The notes beneath the pieces were generated by a model, which was given only the letters and a program-made list of their open reading frames with translations, did no database searches and was not told the origin of the DNA. A stretch of DNA of 64,000 nucleotides, taken from NCBI RefSeq assembly GCF_034676725.1, contig NZ_JAUCBR010000004.1, positions 186,001 through 250,000 on the forward strand, given 5' to 3'. Source of the stretch: Denitromonas sp. GTDB lineage: Bacteria; Pseudomonadota; Gammaproteobacteria; Burkholderiales; Rhodocyclaceae. Made by a program: the position numbers and the translations under genes. Below are positions 18,540 to 26,704 of this stretch, piece by piece. How positions within the stretch are numbered: the stretch's first letter is position 1; each line of letters starts with the position of its first letter.

Positions 18540-19157
18540 TCAGGCGTCCTCCGGAAAGAAGCGCTGGTCGCCAAAGCGGCAGGCCAGCGCTTCAGGCGGG
18601 CGCGCGCCTTCATACACGCCACGCGACAGGGCGGCGTCGTTGAGGCGCTCGGCACCGGCTTCACGCGCCACCAGCGGCATGCCCCATTCGCGCAGGCGTG
18701 CCAGCGCCACCGACACGGCGGGGGTCACCTGGGCGTCCACTTCGGGGCGCAGGCTGCCGCCATAATCATCAAGCTCGACCGGCTGGACGCCGATCAGCAG
18801 CAGCGTTTCGGGGAGCTGGTCGAGCAGGCGGGCGGATGCCAGCACTTCCTGGAAACCGGTCTGATGCAGGCTCATCTTCTTGGCACCCATGAACTGCGGC
18901 ACATCCTCGCCCGCGACCAGATGCAGGGTGCCCGGCACCAGGCCGAAGTCCACCGCGTCGAAGACGATCAGATGCCTGGCCGCCGTCACATAGGGCAACA
19001 GGTAGAGCCCCTGCGTACCGCCATCCATGACGGTCACGTTGTCGGGCAGCGCCCAACCGGCGTTGAGCGCCTCGGCACAACGCACGCCAAAACCTTCGTC
19101 CGCCCACAGCACATTGCCGATCCCGAGGATCAGCACCGCATCGTCACTGGAAGCCAT
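18540..19157 (-). CDS. hoxM: Hydrogenase maturation protease HoxM/HupD
   Basis: 205 residues. Endopeptidase that clips the HoxG C-terminal extension after nickel insertion. Features of the family: ILGIGNVLWADEGFGVRCAE with the metal-binding Glu, VIVFDAVDFG-type Asp segment (LIVFDAVDFGLVPGTLH) and SLHQTGFQEVL with the His ligand. First gene of the long hoxM-to-hoxA run; a sigma-54-type promoter lies 34-50 bp upstream. Confidence 0.94.
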   Translation of the reverse strand: MASSDDAVLILGIGNVLWADEGFGVRCAEALNAGWALPDNVTVMDGGTQGLYLLPYVTAARHLIVFDAVDFGLVPGTLHLVAGEDVPQFMGAKKMSLHQTGFQEVLASARLLDQLPETLLLIGVQPVELDDYGGSLRPEVDAQVTPAVSVALARLREWGMPLVAREAGAERLNDAALSRGVYEGARPPEALACRFGDQRFFPEDA

Positions 19158-19608
19158 CTTGCCTCACCCGGTGTCACACCTGGCGTTACATTGCAGGCTT
19201 TGTGCCAGAACGGGATGGAATAGTTTTTGTGTGTTACGTCATGGACTTGAATCGCTTGAACAGGCCTCAGGCGGGTCAGGCGTCATGCGCAAGTCGACAA
19301 CCTGGATTCCACTCCGACAACATCGTAACCACCCCCGGCAAGACCGGCGGCAAGGCGGCAAGAATTGCCGCCCGCGCCCACCGCCCCACGGCGCGATGCG
19401 CCGAAACGACCCTTGACGGGTCGAAATCCACTCGAAACGCCCGCAAGGCCGTCGTCACCTTTACATGTCTTAACGCAGCTTTACCCAAAGCACGCAAAGA
19501 TCTGGCCCGCCCTGGCCGAAGAGTTGCTGTGAAAGCCTGCCATGCCGGCAGATGCCGCAATGGCCGGGCACCACATGGTGTCCGACTTTCAATCATTGGG
19601 AGATAGCC
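19158..19608. other. Intergenic region between hoxM and the EF-hand gene
   Basis: 451 bp between divergent genes. It holds the hoxM -24/-12 element (19191-19207) and, at its right end, a GGGAGA ribosome-binding site 6 nt before the EF-hand start. I see no convincing gene in the rest; the open frames in it have no family resemblance. Confidence 0.6.
19191..19207 (-). promoter_or_regulatory. Sigma-54 (-24/-12) promoter of the hoxM operon
   Basis: Minus-strand TGGCACAAAGCCTGCAA matches TGGCAC-N5-TTGCW with exact GG-to-GC spacing and one mismatch at the -12 element. The hoxM ATG is 34 bp downstream. HoxA, encoded at the end of this gene run, is the expected activator. Confidence 0.75.
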
Positions 19609-20268
19609 ATGATAGGAAACGTGAGTTCCACAGGCATGCAGGCCTGGGGCAGCCAGGTTTCCGGTCAGCAGCACCGGCCACCACCCCCGGACTTCGCGAA
19701 GATGTTCAGCGCGATCGACGGGGATGGCGACGGCGCCGTGACCGAAACCGAACTGAGTGCCCTCCTGCCATCGAGCAGCGGCGCGTCGGGCGACGTCAGC
19801 GCCCTGCTCTCCTCGCTCGATGCCGACGGGGACGGCAGCATTGCACAGAGCGAGTTCACCTCGGCCCTGGAGAACGTGCTTGGCCAGTTGCAGGGCCAGG
19901 CCATGGGCGGCATGCCACCGCCGCCACCGCCGGGCGGCGAGGACCGCTTCGCGTCGATGGACACCGACGGTGACGGCAGCATCAGCAGCACCGAGCTGGG
20001 AAGCGCCATCTCGGCACGGGCAGAAGCCACCGGTCGCAGCGGCCCGAGCGTCGAGGACATGATGGCGCGGCTCGACAGCGATGGCGACGGCGCGCTGTCC
20101 GAGGCCGAACTGCAGGCCGGCGCCGAAGCGCGTCGCGGCCCGCCACCACCACGCGGCGAGCACGGCGGTGACAGCAGCCAGTTCATCGCCAACGTGTTGC
20201 GCCAGTACCTCGACACCGCCAGCCTGGGCTCGGATTCGAGCACCTCAAGCCTGATCGCCAGCGCCTGA
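19609..20268 (+). CDS. EF-hand calcium-binding protein
   Basis: 219 residues with four canonical EF-hand loops at about residues 37-48, 71-82, 118-129 and 156-167 (DGDGDGAVTETE, DADGDGSIAQSE, DTDGDGSISSTE, DSDGDGALSEAE). The pairs are separated by a proline-rich linker (PPPPPPGG), and another proline run lies near residue 25. No signal peptide or membrane segment is evident. Similar bacterial proteins are often labelled XopAW-like, but nothing here shows secretion. ATG 19609 follows GGGAGATAGCC. A strong hairpin separates it from the convergent oxidoreductase. Confidence 0.88.
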   Translation: MIGNVSSTGMQAWGSQVSGQQHRPPPPDFAKMFSAIDGDGDGAVTETELSALLPSSSGASGDVSALLSSLDADGDGSIAQSEFTSALENVLGQLQGQAMGGMPPPPPPGGEDRFASMDTDGDGSISSTELGSAISARAEATGRSGPSVEDMMARLDSDGDGALSEAELQAGAEARRGPPPPRGEHGGDSSQFIANVLRQYLDTASLGSDSSTSSLIASA

Positions 20269-20284
20269 CGGCGCCGTGTCGATG

Positions 20285-20313
20285 CGCCGGGCCGGCCATA
20301 GGCCGGCCCGGCG
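20285..20313. terminator. Bidirectional intergenic hairpin
   Basis: CGCCGGGCCGGCC-ATA-GGCCGGCCCGGCG, a perfect 13-bp stem with a 3-nt loop, between the convergent stops at 20268 and 20316. No T tract follows, so termination is likely but not certain. Confidence 0.6.
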
Positions 20314-20315
20314 TG

Positions 20316-21953
20316 TCAGCCACCGGGGCCGAAGGTCTCGACATGAATCCGCGCTGCCGCGACCCCGGCGGCGTCGAGACCGTTGCGGATGTCGGCCACA
20401 AAGCGTGACGGCCCGCACAGCAGGTAGTGCGCGTCATCGCCGGCATCGAGATCGAGCAGATCGGCCGCCGTGATCCGGCCTGCGCGGTCGAAGTCGCGCC
20501 CGGCCTGCTCCTGGCTGTCCGGCTGGCTGTAGAAGTAGCGCCGCCGAAGCGCGCCCCGGCCCTGGGCCACCAGCCGCTCAACCTCGGCGCGCAGGGCGTG
20601 CTCCCGCCCGTTTCGCGCGCCATGGACGAACCACACCGACCGCCCCTGTGCGGACGCGGCATGCAGCATCGACACCATGGGCGTCAGCCCCACGCCGGCA
20701 CTGACCAGCACCAGCGGCGCGGCGTCGCGCGGCATGACGAAGTCGCCCGCCGGCGCACGCGCCTCGATCAGATCGCCCTCGCGCAGCGTGTCATGCAGGT
20801 AGCGTGACGCCAGCCCCAGCGGCTCGCGCTTTACGCTCAAGCGGTACGCTCCGCCCTCCGCGGGCGGGCCCGACAACGAATACGTTCGCGCCACCGCGCT
20901 CGCCTGCCCCGGAATGCGCAGTTCGACGGGCAGGTGCTGCCCCGCCTCGAACCGTGCGAGCGCTCGCCCATCGGCCGGCGCGAAATGGAAGGAGGTGATG
21001 GCGGCGGACTCGACCTGGCGGCGCACCAGCCGCAGCGGCCTGGCCGACGCCGCCGGCCGGAACCACCGCAGCGCCATCGCCCCGGGGCGGTCGAGCACAG
21101 CATCGATGGTGACGTTGATCGTCCGCCGCGCCTGCCGGTCATACCCGTCGCGCGGCTGCCAGTCGATCGTCGCCCGGCCGGCAACATGCAGCAGGCCGCC
21201 GGTCTCGAAGTCGACGAACAGCAGGCCCACGCGCGGATCGGCGACCAGGTTGCCGATCGTGTTGAAGTAGTTGTTGCCCGGGTAGTCCGGGATCTGCAGA
21301 TGCGTGCCGTCGATGACCCGCACGAAGCCCGGCGCGCCACCGCGATGCGAGGCGTCGAATCCGTTGGCGGCGCCACCGCCCGGCCGCAGGTGACCCGAGC
21401 CGATGAACAGCGTGTCCGCCGCGCCGACCAAAGCGCGCTGCCGGTCGCTCAGCGCATCCGTCAGGCGCGCGGGCGGGGGCGTACCCGCCGCATGGCGCGT
21501 CCAGGCGCGCTCGACGATGTACTGCGGGCAGTTCCCGAAGGTCTGGCGAACATCGATCAGATAGCCCGCACCGGCCGGCCGCAGGTAGCCGCTGAAGCGG
21601 TTCCTGCGCCGCGTGGCCAGGTCGATCCCGAGTGCGCCCACTTCGGCGCCGGCAGCACAAGCGGCCGCCAGCGGGTCCGCCGCCTGGAGCGTGGCGTGCA
21701 GGGCAATGCGGCGCGGATCGGGCGAACGCACGAAGCCATCGGCGCCCTCGATCAGCGTGGTCCAGACACGCCCGTGTTCATCGGCCCCGGCCAGCACCAG
21801 AAAGGGCAAGGCGGTGTGGAAGGCACGGTGCTGTTCCGGCAGATGGTCGCGCACAAAGCCCGCCGCCCAGCTGGCCACATCGCCGACGCCGGCGCGGGCC
21901 TGCGCCTCGCGCTCGCCGGCATGAAAGGGGTTGGTCGCTTCGGTCAGGGACAT
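20316..21953 (-). CDS. PNPOx-like / ferredoxin-reductase-like fusion oxidoreductase
   Basis: 545 residues starting MSLTEATNPFHAGER. The N-terminal ~300 residues resemble the pyridoxamine-phosphate-oxidase-like flavin fold (GSGHLRPGG, PDYPGNNYFNTIGNLVADPR). The C-terminal half is an FNR-type FAD/NAD(P)H module (ARTYSLSGPP for FAD, LVLVSAGVGLTPMVSMLHAA for nucleotide, YYLLCGP-like HYLLCGPSRFV). Many relatives carry a C-terminal 2Fe-2S ferredoxin domain; this one stops at HVETFGPGG just before it. The substrate is unknown. It lies 37 bp downstream of a GST gene in the same direction, suggesting a two-gene detoxification unit. Confidence 0.85.
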   Translation of the reverse strand: MSLTEATNPFHAGEREAQARAGVGDVASWAAGFVRDHLPEQHRAFHTALPFLVLAGADEHGRVWTTLIEGADGFVRSPDPRRIALHATLQAADPLAAACAAGAEVGALGIDLATRRRNRFSGYLRPAGAGYLIDVRQTFGNCPQYIVERAWTRHAAGTPPPARLTDALSDRQRALVGAADTLFIGSGHLRPGGGAANGFDASHRGGAPGFVRVIDGTHLQIPDYPGNNYFNTIGNLVADPRVGLLFVDFETGGLLHVAGRATIDWQPRDGYDRQARRTINVTIDAVLDRPGAMALRWFRPAASARPLRLVRRQVESAAITSFHFAPADGRALARFEAGQHLPVELRIPGQASAVARTYSLSGPPAEGGAYRLSVKREPLGLASRYLHDTLREGDLIEARAPAGDFVMPRDAAPLVLVSAGVGLTPMVSMLHAASAQGRSVWFVHGARNGREHALRAEVERLVAQGRGALRRRYFYSQPDSQEQAGRDFDRAGRITAADLLDLDAGDDAHYLLCGPSRFVADIRNGLDAAGVAAARIHVETFGPGG

Positions 21954-21990
21954 ACAGCGCTCCACACGGCACGACAACGCCGCGGCGGCG

Positions 21991-22617
21991 TCACGCCAGC
22001 GCCGGGATCGGCGAGCGGGCCATCCCGACAAAGCGCGGCAACGCCTCGATGCGCTGCAGCCAGGCCCGGATAGTGGGATAGGGCGCCAGGTCCACACCGC
22101 CCTCGGGCGCATGCGCGATATAACTGTAGCCAGCCACATCGGCGATGGAGACCGTGTCGGTGGCCAGCCAGTCGCGCCCGTGCAGATGCGCCTCCATGAC
22201 CTTGAACAGGGCGTGGGCCTTGCTGACCGCCGCGCCGTGATCGAGATCGACGCCGAAGACCTTGACCAGGCGCGCCGCGCACGGGCCGGCGTAGATGTTG
22301 TCGGCCGCCACGCTCAGCCAGCGCTGCACCTCGGCCGCGGCCCTGGGTTCGCGCGGCAGCCAGTTGGGCGCGCTGGCATAGGTGCCGGCCAGATAGACCA
22401 GGATGGCGTTGCTGTCGGCCAGCACATACCCCTCATCATCGATCGCCGGCACCAGGCCGAAGGGGCTGATGCGGAGGAAATCGGGCGCCTTGTGGGCGCC
22501 GTTGGCCAGGTCGAGGTCAATCGTTTCGTAGGGCAGGCCGAGCAGCGCGAGCATCAGTTCCACGCGGTGGCAATGCCCGGATTTGGGGTGGCGGTAGAGC
22601 TTGATCGGTGTGGTCAT
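21991..22617 (-). CDS. Glutathione S-transferase
   Basis: 208 residues from ATG 22617 (MTTPIKLYRHPKSGHCHRVE). Thioredoxin-like N domain with the cis-Pro segment FGLVPAIDDEG and the ADSNAILVYLA glutathione-binding motif; all-helical C domain with DWLATDTVSIADVAGYSYI. Likely conjugates electrophiles. It is divergent from a LysR gene, with a strong operator-like palindrome in the shared intergenic region. Confidence 0.92.
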   Translation of the reverse strand: MTTPIKLYRHPKSGHCHRVELMLALLGLPYETIDLDLANGAHKAPDFLRISPFGLVPAIDDEGYVLADSNAILVYLAGTYASAPNWLPREPRAAAEVQRWLSVAADNIYAGPCAARLVKVFGVDLDHGAAVSKAHALFKVMEAHLHGRDWLATDTVSIADVAGYSYIAHAPEGGVDLAPYPTIRAWLQRIEALPRFVGMARSPIPALA

Positions 22618-22792
22618 GGTTGAGTCCCTCAGCAGACGGCAAGAACGGTCGGATGCCCGATTCACGCTCGCCGGGACGGTGCCACCGAGAGGCGTCCCGT
22701 CCTGCGGCCAGGCGGCCACGGCGCAATGGGTGAATCGACGAGACTCATTCTGCGCACACGCACTCGACGAATAAATGCGCAAACATGCACTT

Positions 22793-22817
22793 GATTGCTG
22801 CAAAAATTGCAGCAATC
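22793..22817. promoter_or_regulatory. Palindromic operator between GST and LysR genes
   Basis: GATTGCTGCAA-AAA-TTGCAGCAATC: 11-bp perfect inverted arms around AAA, of the T-N11-A LysR type, directly before the LysR ATG at 22818. Likely LysR autoregulatory and GST-control site. Confidence 0.7.
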
Positions 22818-23717
22818 ATGAGCGCCATGGATCAGCTCAAGCTCATGCGCCTCTTTGTGGCCATCGCCGACGAAGGCAGCCTGACCGGTGCCGCCGAGGC
22901 GCTGGGCACCTCGCAGCCGTCGGTGGTGCGCGGCCTGGCCCGGCTCGAAGCGCACCTTGGCGTGCGCCTGTTCCATCGCAGCACGCGGCGCATCGCGCTC
23001 ACCGACGAGGGGCGGCGCTACCTCGCCGACAGCCGGCAGATTCTCGGCGCGCTGGCCGAGGCGGACGCCGGCATGCGCGCGGAGCTCAGCGACCCCACCG
23101 GGCTACTGCGCATCACCGCGCCAGTGCAGTTCGGCCAGATGTATGTCGCGCCCATGCTCAACCGCCTCGTGGCACACCACCCGAAACTCCAGGCAGAACT
23201 GATCCTGTTCGACCGCGTGGTCAATCTGGTCGAAGAAGGTTTCGATGCCGCAATCCGGATCGGGGCGCTGGAGGATTCCTCGCTGGTGGCGCGCACGCTC
23301 GGCGTGGTGCGACGCGTCGTGGTTGCCAGTCCCGGCTATCTCGCCCGCCATGGCCGGCCATCGCACCCCGGCGAGCTGCGCGATGCCGATTGCGTGGGCT
23401 TCAGCAGTGCCTCCGGGCCGAACTGGCGTTTTCGCGACGGCGGGCGTCAGCTCAAGGTGACCATCGACAGCCGGGTCACCTTCAACCTGGTCGCCCCCGG
23501 CATCGCCGCCTGCCGCGACGGCCTGGGCTTTGGCAGCTTCCTGTCCTACCAGGTGGCGCCGGATGTGGCCGACGGCGCGCTGGAGATCGTGCTGGCAGAC
23601 TTCGAACCGCCCCCGCTGCCGATCAGCGTCATCACCCCACACGCCCGTCTGCTGCCCGCGCGCACCCGGCTATTCATCGACACCATGCGCGAGGCGCTGG
23701 CCGGCTTCGCTATGTGA
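22818..23717 (+). CDS. LysR-family transcriptional regulator
   Basis: 299 residues. The N-terminal winged helix (MDQLKLMRLFVAIADEGSL, AEALGTSQPSVVRGLARLE) is followed by a type 2 periplasmic-binding effector domain (GLLRITAPVQFGQMYVAP). It belongs to the subgroup often controlling divergent oxidoreductase or GST genes. Two ATGs are possible, 22818 and 22827; the palindrome ends just before the first, which would make translation nearly leaderless, so 22827 is a real alternative. It converges on and overlaps the HigA-like gene by 8 bp. Confidence 0.92.
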   Translation: MSAMDQLKLMRLFVAIADEGSLTGAAEALGTSQPSVVRGLARLEAHLGVRLFHRSTRRIALTDEGRRYLADSRQILGALAEADAGMRAELSDPTGLLRITAPVQFGQMYVAPMLNRLVAHHPKLQAELILFDRVVNLVEEGFDAAIRIGALEDSSLVARTLGVVRRVVVASPGYLARHGRPSHPGELRDADCVGFSSASGPNWRFRDGGRQLKVTIDSRVTFNLVAPGIAACRDGLGFGSFLSYQVAPDVADGALEIVLADFEPPPLPISVITPHARLLPARTRLFIDTMREALAGFAM

Positions 23718-24063
23718 TCGCGCGCGCCCCGGGACGGGCACCCGCCCCCACCTGCCGCCAGACCTGATGCACATCCCAGGCCGACTGCATGACCATCCAC
23801 ATCTGTGGATCGGTACGGAAGAACAGCGCCAGCCGTACGGCGGTATCCGGTGTGAACGCCCGGCGGCCGCGCACCAGCTCATTCACTCGCCGGCGCGAGA
23901 TGCCCAGCGCACGGGCCAGCGCGTCCTGCGAGATGCGCGCCGGGCGCATGAAGCGCGATTCGAGAAAGCGCCCCGGGTGCACGGGGGTGCGGCCCGGGGC
24001 AGAAGGCACCGGCCGCGCGGCACATTGCGCGCCGAGGGGGCCGGTCGAGGGAGCCGTTGTCAT
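23710..24063 (-). CDS. HigA-like XRE-family antitoxin/regulator without adjacent toxin
   Basis: 117 residues. The HTH region at about 38-75 (ISQDALARALGISRRRVNEL) followed by RAFTPDTAVRLALFFRTDPQMW is typical of HigA/VapI antitoxins. The N-terminal 35 residues are Pro/Ala-rich and not part of the fold. Its ATG lies 14 bp after the hoxZ stop, so it is probably transcribed with hoxKGZ. No HigB toxin ORF is next to it. Function could be an orphan regulator or a decayed toxin-antitoxin pair. Confidence 0.8.
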   Translation of the reverse strand: MTTAPSTGPLGAQCAARPVPSAPGRTPVHPGRFLESRFMRPARISQDALARALGISRRRVNELVRGRRAFTPDTAVRLALFFRTDPQMWMVMQSAWDVHQVWRQVGAGARPGARAIT

Positions 24064-24077
24064 GGCGGGCAGACCGG

Positions 24078-24785
24078 TCAGTCCTTGAACATGCGCCAGC
24101 CGCTGATCATGGTGGAGATCAGGCTCTGGCGGCTCATGATGTCTTCGCGGATGGCGGCATACACGTGCACCAGCACGAAGCACACCGTCACCCACATGCC
24201 GAGCCGGTGCCAGCTGTGCACCTGGAGGCTGTTGCCGCCCACGGCGGAGATGACCCAGCCGAACATCTGCGAAGCCCAGCTGCCCTCCCCCAGGCCCTCG
24301 CCGTACAGCGCGAAGCCGGTGCAGATCATGTACACCGCGCCGATGGTGAAGAACAGGAACATCATCAACTGCGCCAGCGGGTTGTGACCGACGTATTTCT
24401 TTGGCTCCTTCACCAAAAACAGATACCAGCGCAGCTCGTAGAACACCTCGCTCCACCACTTTGCATTCCACACCGGCAAGATGAAGATCTGCCGCGCATG
24501 GTGGTTGCCGACCATGGCCCAGTAGATGCGACCGATGAAGCCGATGGCAAAGATGTAGGCCGCCGCAAAGTGGACAAAGCGGATGTAACCCATCAAGAAC
24601 TGCTCGCTCGCCTCGCCCGGCACCGAGGGCAGCGGCAGGCCGATGAAGTAGCCGGTGACGGCCAGCACCGTGATGGCGAGCGCATTGACCCAGTGCCACA
24701 GGCGCAGCGGCGCCTCGTACACGTACACCGCCTTGACCATGCGGGCACTGCGTTCGGCTTCGAATTGATCTTGTTCAGCGAGCAT
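24078..24785 (-). CDS. hoxZ: Ni/Fe-hydrogenase b-type cytochrome HoxZ/HupC
   Basis: 235 residues from ATG 24785 (MLAEQDQFEAERSARMVKAV), preceded by AAGGAGAAG. Four membrane helices with haem-ligand histidines (YEAPLRLWHWVNALAI, VHFAAAYIFAIGFIGR, HNPLAQLMMFLF, SWHRLGMWVTVCFVLVHVYA). It anchors the HoxKG dimer to the periplasmic face of the inner membrane and passes electrons from H2 to quinone. It is third in the hoxK-G-Z operon, after an 86-bp inverted repeat. Confidence 0.95.
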   Translation of the reverse strand: MLAEQDQFEAERSARMVKAVYVYEAPLRLWHWVNALAITVLAVTGYFIGLPLPSVPGEASEQFLMGYIRFVHFAAAYIFAIGFIGRIYWAMVGNHHARQIFILPVWNAKWWSEVFYELRWYLFLVKEPKKYVGHNPLAQLMMFLFFTIGAVYMICTGFALYGEGLGEGSWASQMFGWVISAVGGNSLQVHSWHRLGMWVTVCFVLVHVYAAIREDIMSRQSLISTMISGWRMFKD

Positions 24786-24812
24786 CTTTCTTCTCCTTGG
24801 GAGACACGTCCC

Positions 24813-24898
24813 GTAGGGCGGATAAGCGAAGCGCATCCGCCGGAGATGACGGCGACGGGGCACGCACGGCGGATGCGCCTTTGGCTTATCCGCCCTAC
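24813..24898. repeat. Long inverted repeat (REP-like) between hoxG and hoxZ
   Basis: GTAGGGCGGATAAGCGAAGC at the left and its approximate inverse GCTTATCCGCCCTAC at the right, with an internal GCATCCGCC/GGCGGATGC pair; the two arms span 86 bp. It occupies most of the gap between hoxG and hoxZ and could attenuate or stabilise the transcript. Confidence 0.8.
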
Positions 24899-24911
24899 GC
24901 CCCATCACACG

Positions 24912-26702
24912 TCAGCGCACCTTCACCGTGGTCATTTCCTGCCCGTCCGGGCTCATCACGTGCGTCGAGCAGGCCAGGCAGGGGTCGAAGGAATGCAGCG
25001 TGCGCAGGATCTCCAGCGGCTGGTCGGCCACGGCCACGGGGGTGTTCATGAGCGCCGCCTCGAAGGCGCCAATCTGGCCCTTGCCGTCGCGCGGGCTGCC
25101 GTTCCAGGTGGTGGGCACCACGGCCTGGTAGTTGTCGATCTTGCCGTCGCGGATCCTGATCCAGTGCCCCAGCGCGCCCCGCGGCGCTTCGGTAAAGCCG
25201 ACACCCTTGGCTTCCTTCGGCCAGCGCGACGGGTCCCACTTGTCGATGTTGGCGGTGTTGGTATCACCGGCCTTGATGTTGGCCATCATCTTGTCGAAGA
25301 AGTAGCGCATCTTGTGCGCGGCCCACGAGGCTTCCAGGCCGCGCGCGGCGGTGCGCCCGAGCGTGGAGAACAGCGCCTGGAGCGGCAGGCCGAGGTCGGT
25401 CAGCAGCTTGTCGGTCGGCTCCTTGAACTCCGGATTGCCCTGCACATAGCCGATGATGTAGCGCGACAGCGGGCCCACTTCCATGGCGTGGCCGCGCCAG
25501 CGCGGCGACTTGATCCAGGAGTACTTGCCCTCTTCGTCCAGCGACTTGATGTTGGTCTTGGTGCCCTGCGTCTTGGGGCCCAGTGTGAAGTTGGGCTCGG
25601 TGACGCCGTCCCAGGGATGCAACCCCTTGGTCTCGTCGGCGTACTTGTACCAGGAGTGATTGACGAACTCCTGGATCTCCTCCGGGTCGCGCAGGTCGAC
25701 CGCGTGGATCTTGCCGAGGTCGCCATTGATGATCGCGCCGCGCGGCAGTAGCAGGTTGCTGTCGGAATAGTCATTGGCGCGATCTGGGATGTCGCCATAG
25801 GAGAGCACCGACAGGCTGGACAACCCGCCGCCATAGGTCCAGTCCTTGTAGAAGCTGGCGATGGCCTGCAGGTCGGGCAGGTACACCTGATCCACGAACT
25901 CGATGGTGCGGTCGATGATGCTCTGCACCAGGTTGAGCCGCTCCATATTGATCGCGCCGACCGCGCCCGTGCCGTCCATGTTGATCGCGCAGGGCATGCC
26001 GCCCACCAGCCAGTTGGGGTGCGGGTTTTTGCCGCCGAAGATGGTGTGGATCTTGACGATCTCCTTCTGGAAATCGAGCGCCTCCAGATAGTGCGTGACC
26101 GCCATCAGGTTGGCTTCGGGCGGCAGCTTGTAGGCCGGGTTGCCCCAGTAGCCGTTCATGAAGGGGCCGAGCTGGCCGCTCTCGACGAACTTCTTGAGCC
26201 GGTTCTGGATATCGCGGAAGTAGCCCGGCGAGGACAGCGGCCAGTTGGAGATGCTCTGCGCCAGCGCCGAGGTGGCTTTCGGGTCGGCACTCAGCGCGCT
26301 GACCACATCCACCCAGTCGAGCGCATGCAGGTGGTAGAAATGCACCAGGTGATCATGCACCTGCAGGCACAGCTGCATCATGTTGCGGATGGAGTTGGCG
26401 TTTTCAGGGATCTGGATGCCCAGCGCATCCTCCACCGCACGGCAGGAAGTCAGCGCATGGGTGCCGGTGCACACCCCGCAGATGCGCTCGGTAAAGGCCC
26501 AGGCATCGCGCGGATCGCGCCCCTTGAGGATCACCTCCAGCCCGCGCCACATGGTGCCGGTGGACACCGCGTTGCGGATCACGTTGTTGTCGTCGAGGTT
26601 CACCTCCACGCGCATGTGGCCCTCGATGCGGGTGACCGGGTCCACCACCACGCGCTTGCCGGTGTTGTCGAGCTTGAAGCCCTGCGTTTCGTACACACCC
26701 AT
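24912..26702 (-). CDS. hoxG: Membrane-bound [NiFe]-hydrogenase large subunit HoxG/HupL
   Basis: 596 residues starting [21 protein letters not shown]. The catalytic NiFe centre is held by [11 protein letters not shown] (N-terminal CxxC) and [10 protein letters not shown] near the end; the residues after His ([15 protein letters not shown]) are the extension removed by Hox[15 protein letters not shown] and [16 protein letters not shown] are family signatures. It oxidises H2 in the periplasm and is exported piggyback with HoxK. It starts 2 bp after the hoxK stop. Confidence 0.97.
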   Translation of the reverse strand: MGVYETQGFKLDNTGKRVVVDPVTRIEGHMRVEVNLDDNNVIRNAVSTGTMWRGLEVILKGRDPRDAWAFTERICGVCTGTHALTSCRAVEDALGIQIPENANSIRNMMQLCLQVHDHLVHFYHLHALDWVDVVSALSADPKATSALAQSISNWPLSSPGYFRDIQNRLKKFVESGQLGPFMNGYWGNPAYKLPPEANLMAVTHYLEALDFQKEIVKIHTIFGGKNPHPNWLVGGMPCAINMDGTGAVGAINMERLNLVQSIIDRTIEFVDQVYLPDLQAIASFYKDWTYGGGLSSLSVLSYGDIPDRANDYSDSNLLLPRGAIINGDLGKIHAVDLRDPEEIQEFVNHSWYKYADETKGLHPWDGVTEPNFTLGPKTQGTKTNIKSLDEEGKYSWIKSPRWRGHAMEVGPLSRYIIGYVQGNPEFKEPTDKLLTDLGLPLQALFSTLGRTAARGLEASWAAHKMRYFFDKMMANIKAGDTNTANIDKWDPSRWPKEAKGVGFTEAPRGALGHWIRIRDGKIDNYQAVVPTTWNGSPRDGKGQIGAFEAALMNTPVAVADQPLEILRTLHSFDPCLACSTHVMSPDGQEMTTVKVR

Positions 26703-26704
26703 GA

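Noticed and set aside
19276..20163. 295-codon minus-strand frame
   Set aside because: Antisense of the EF-hand gene and intergenic DNA; the plus-strand protein with four EF loops is the real product.
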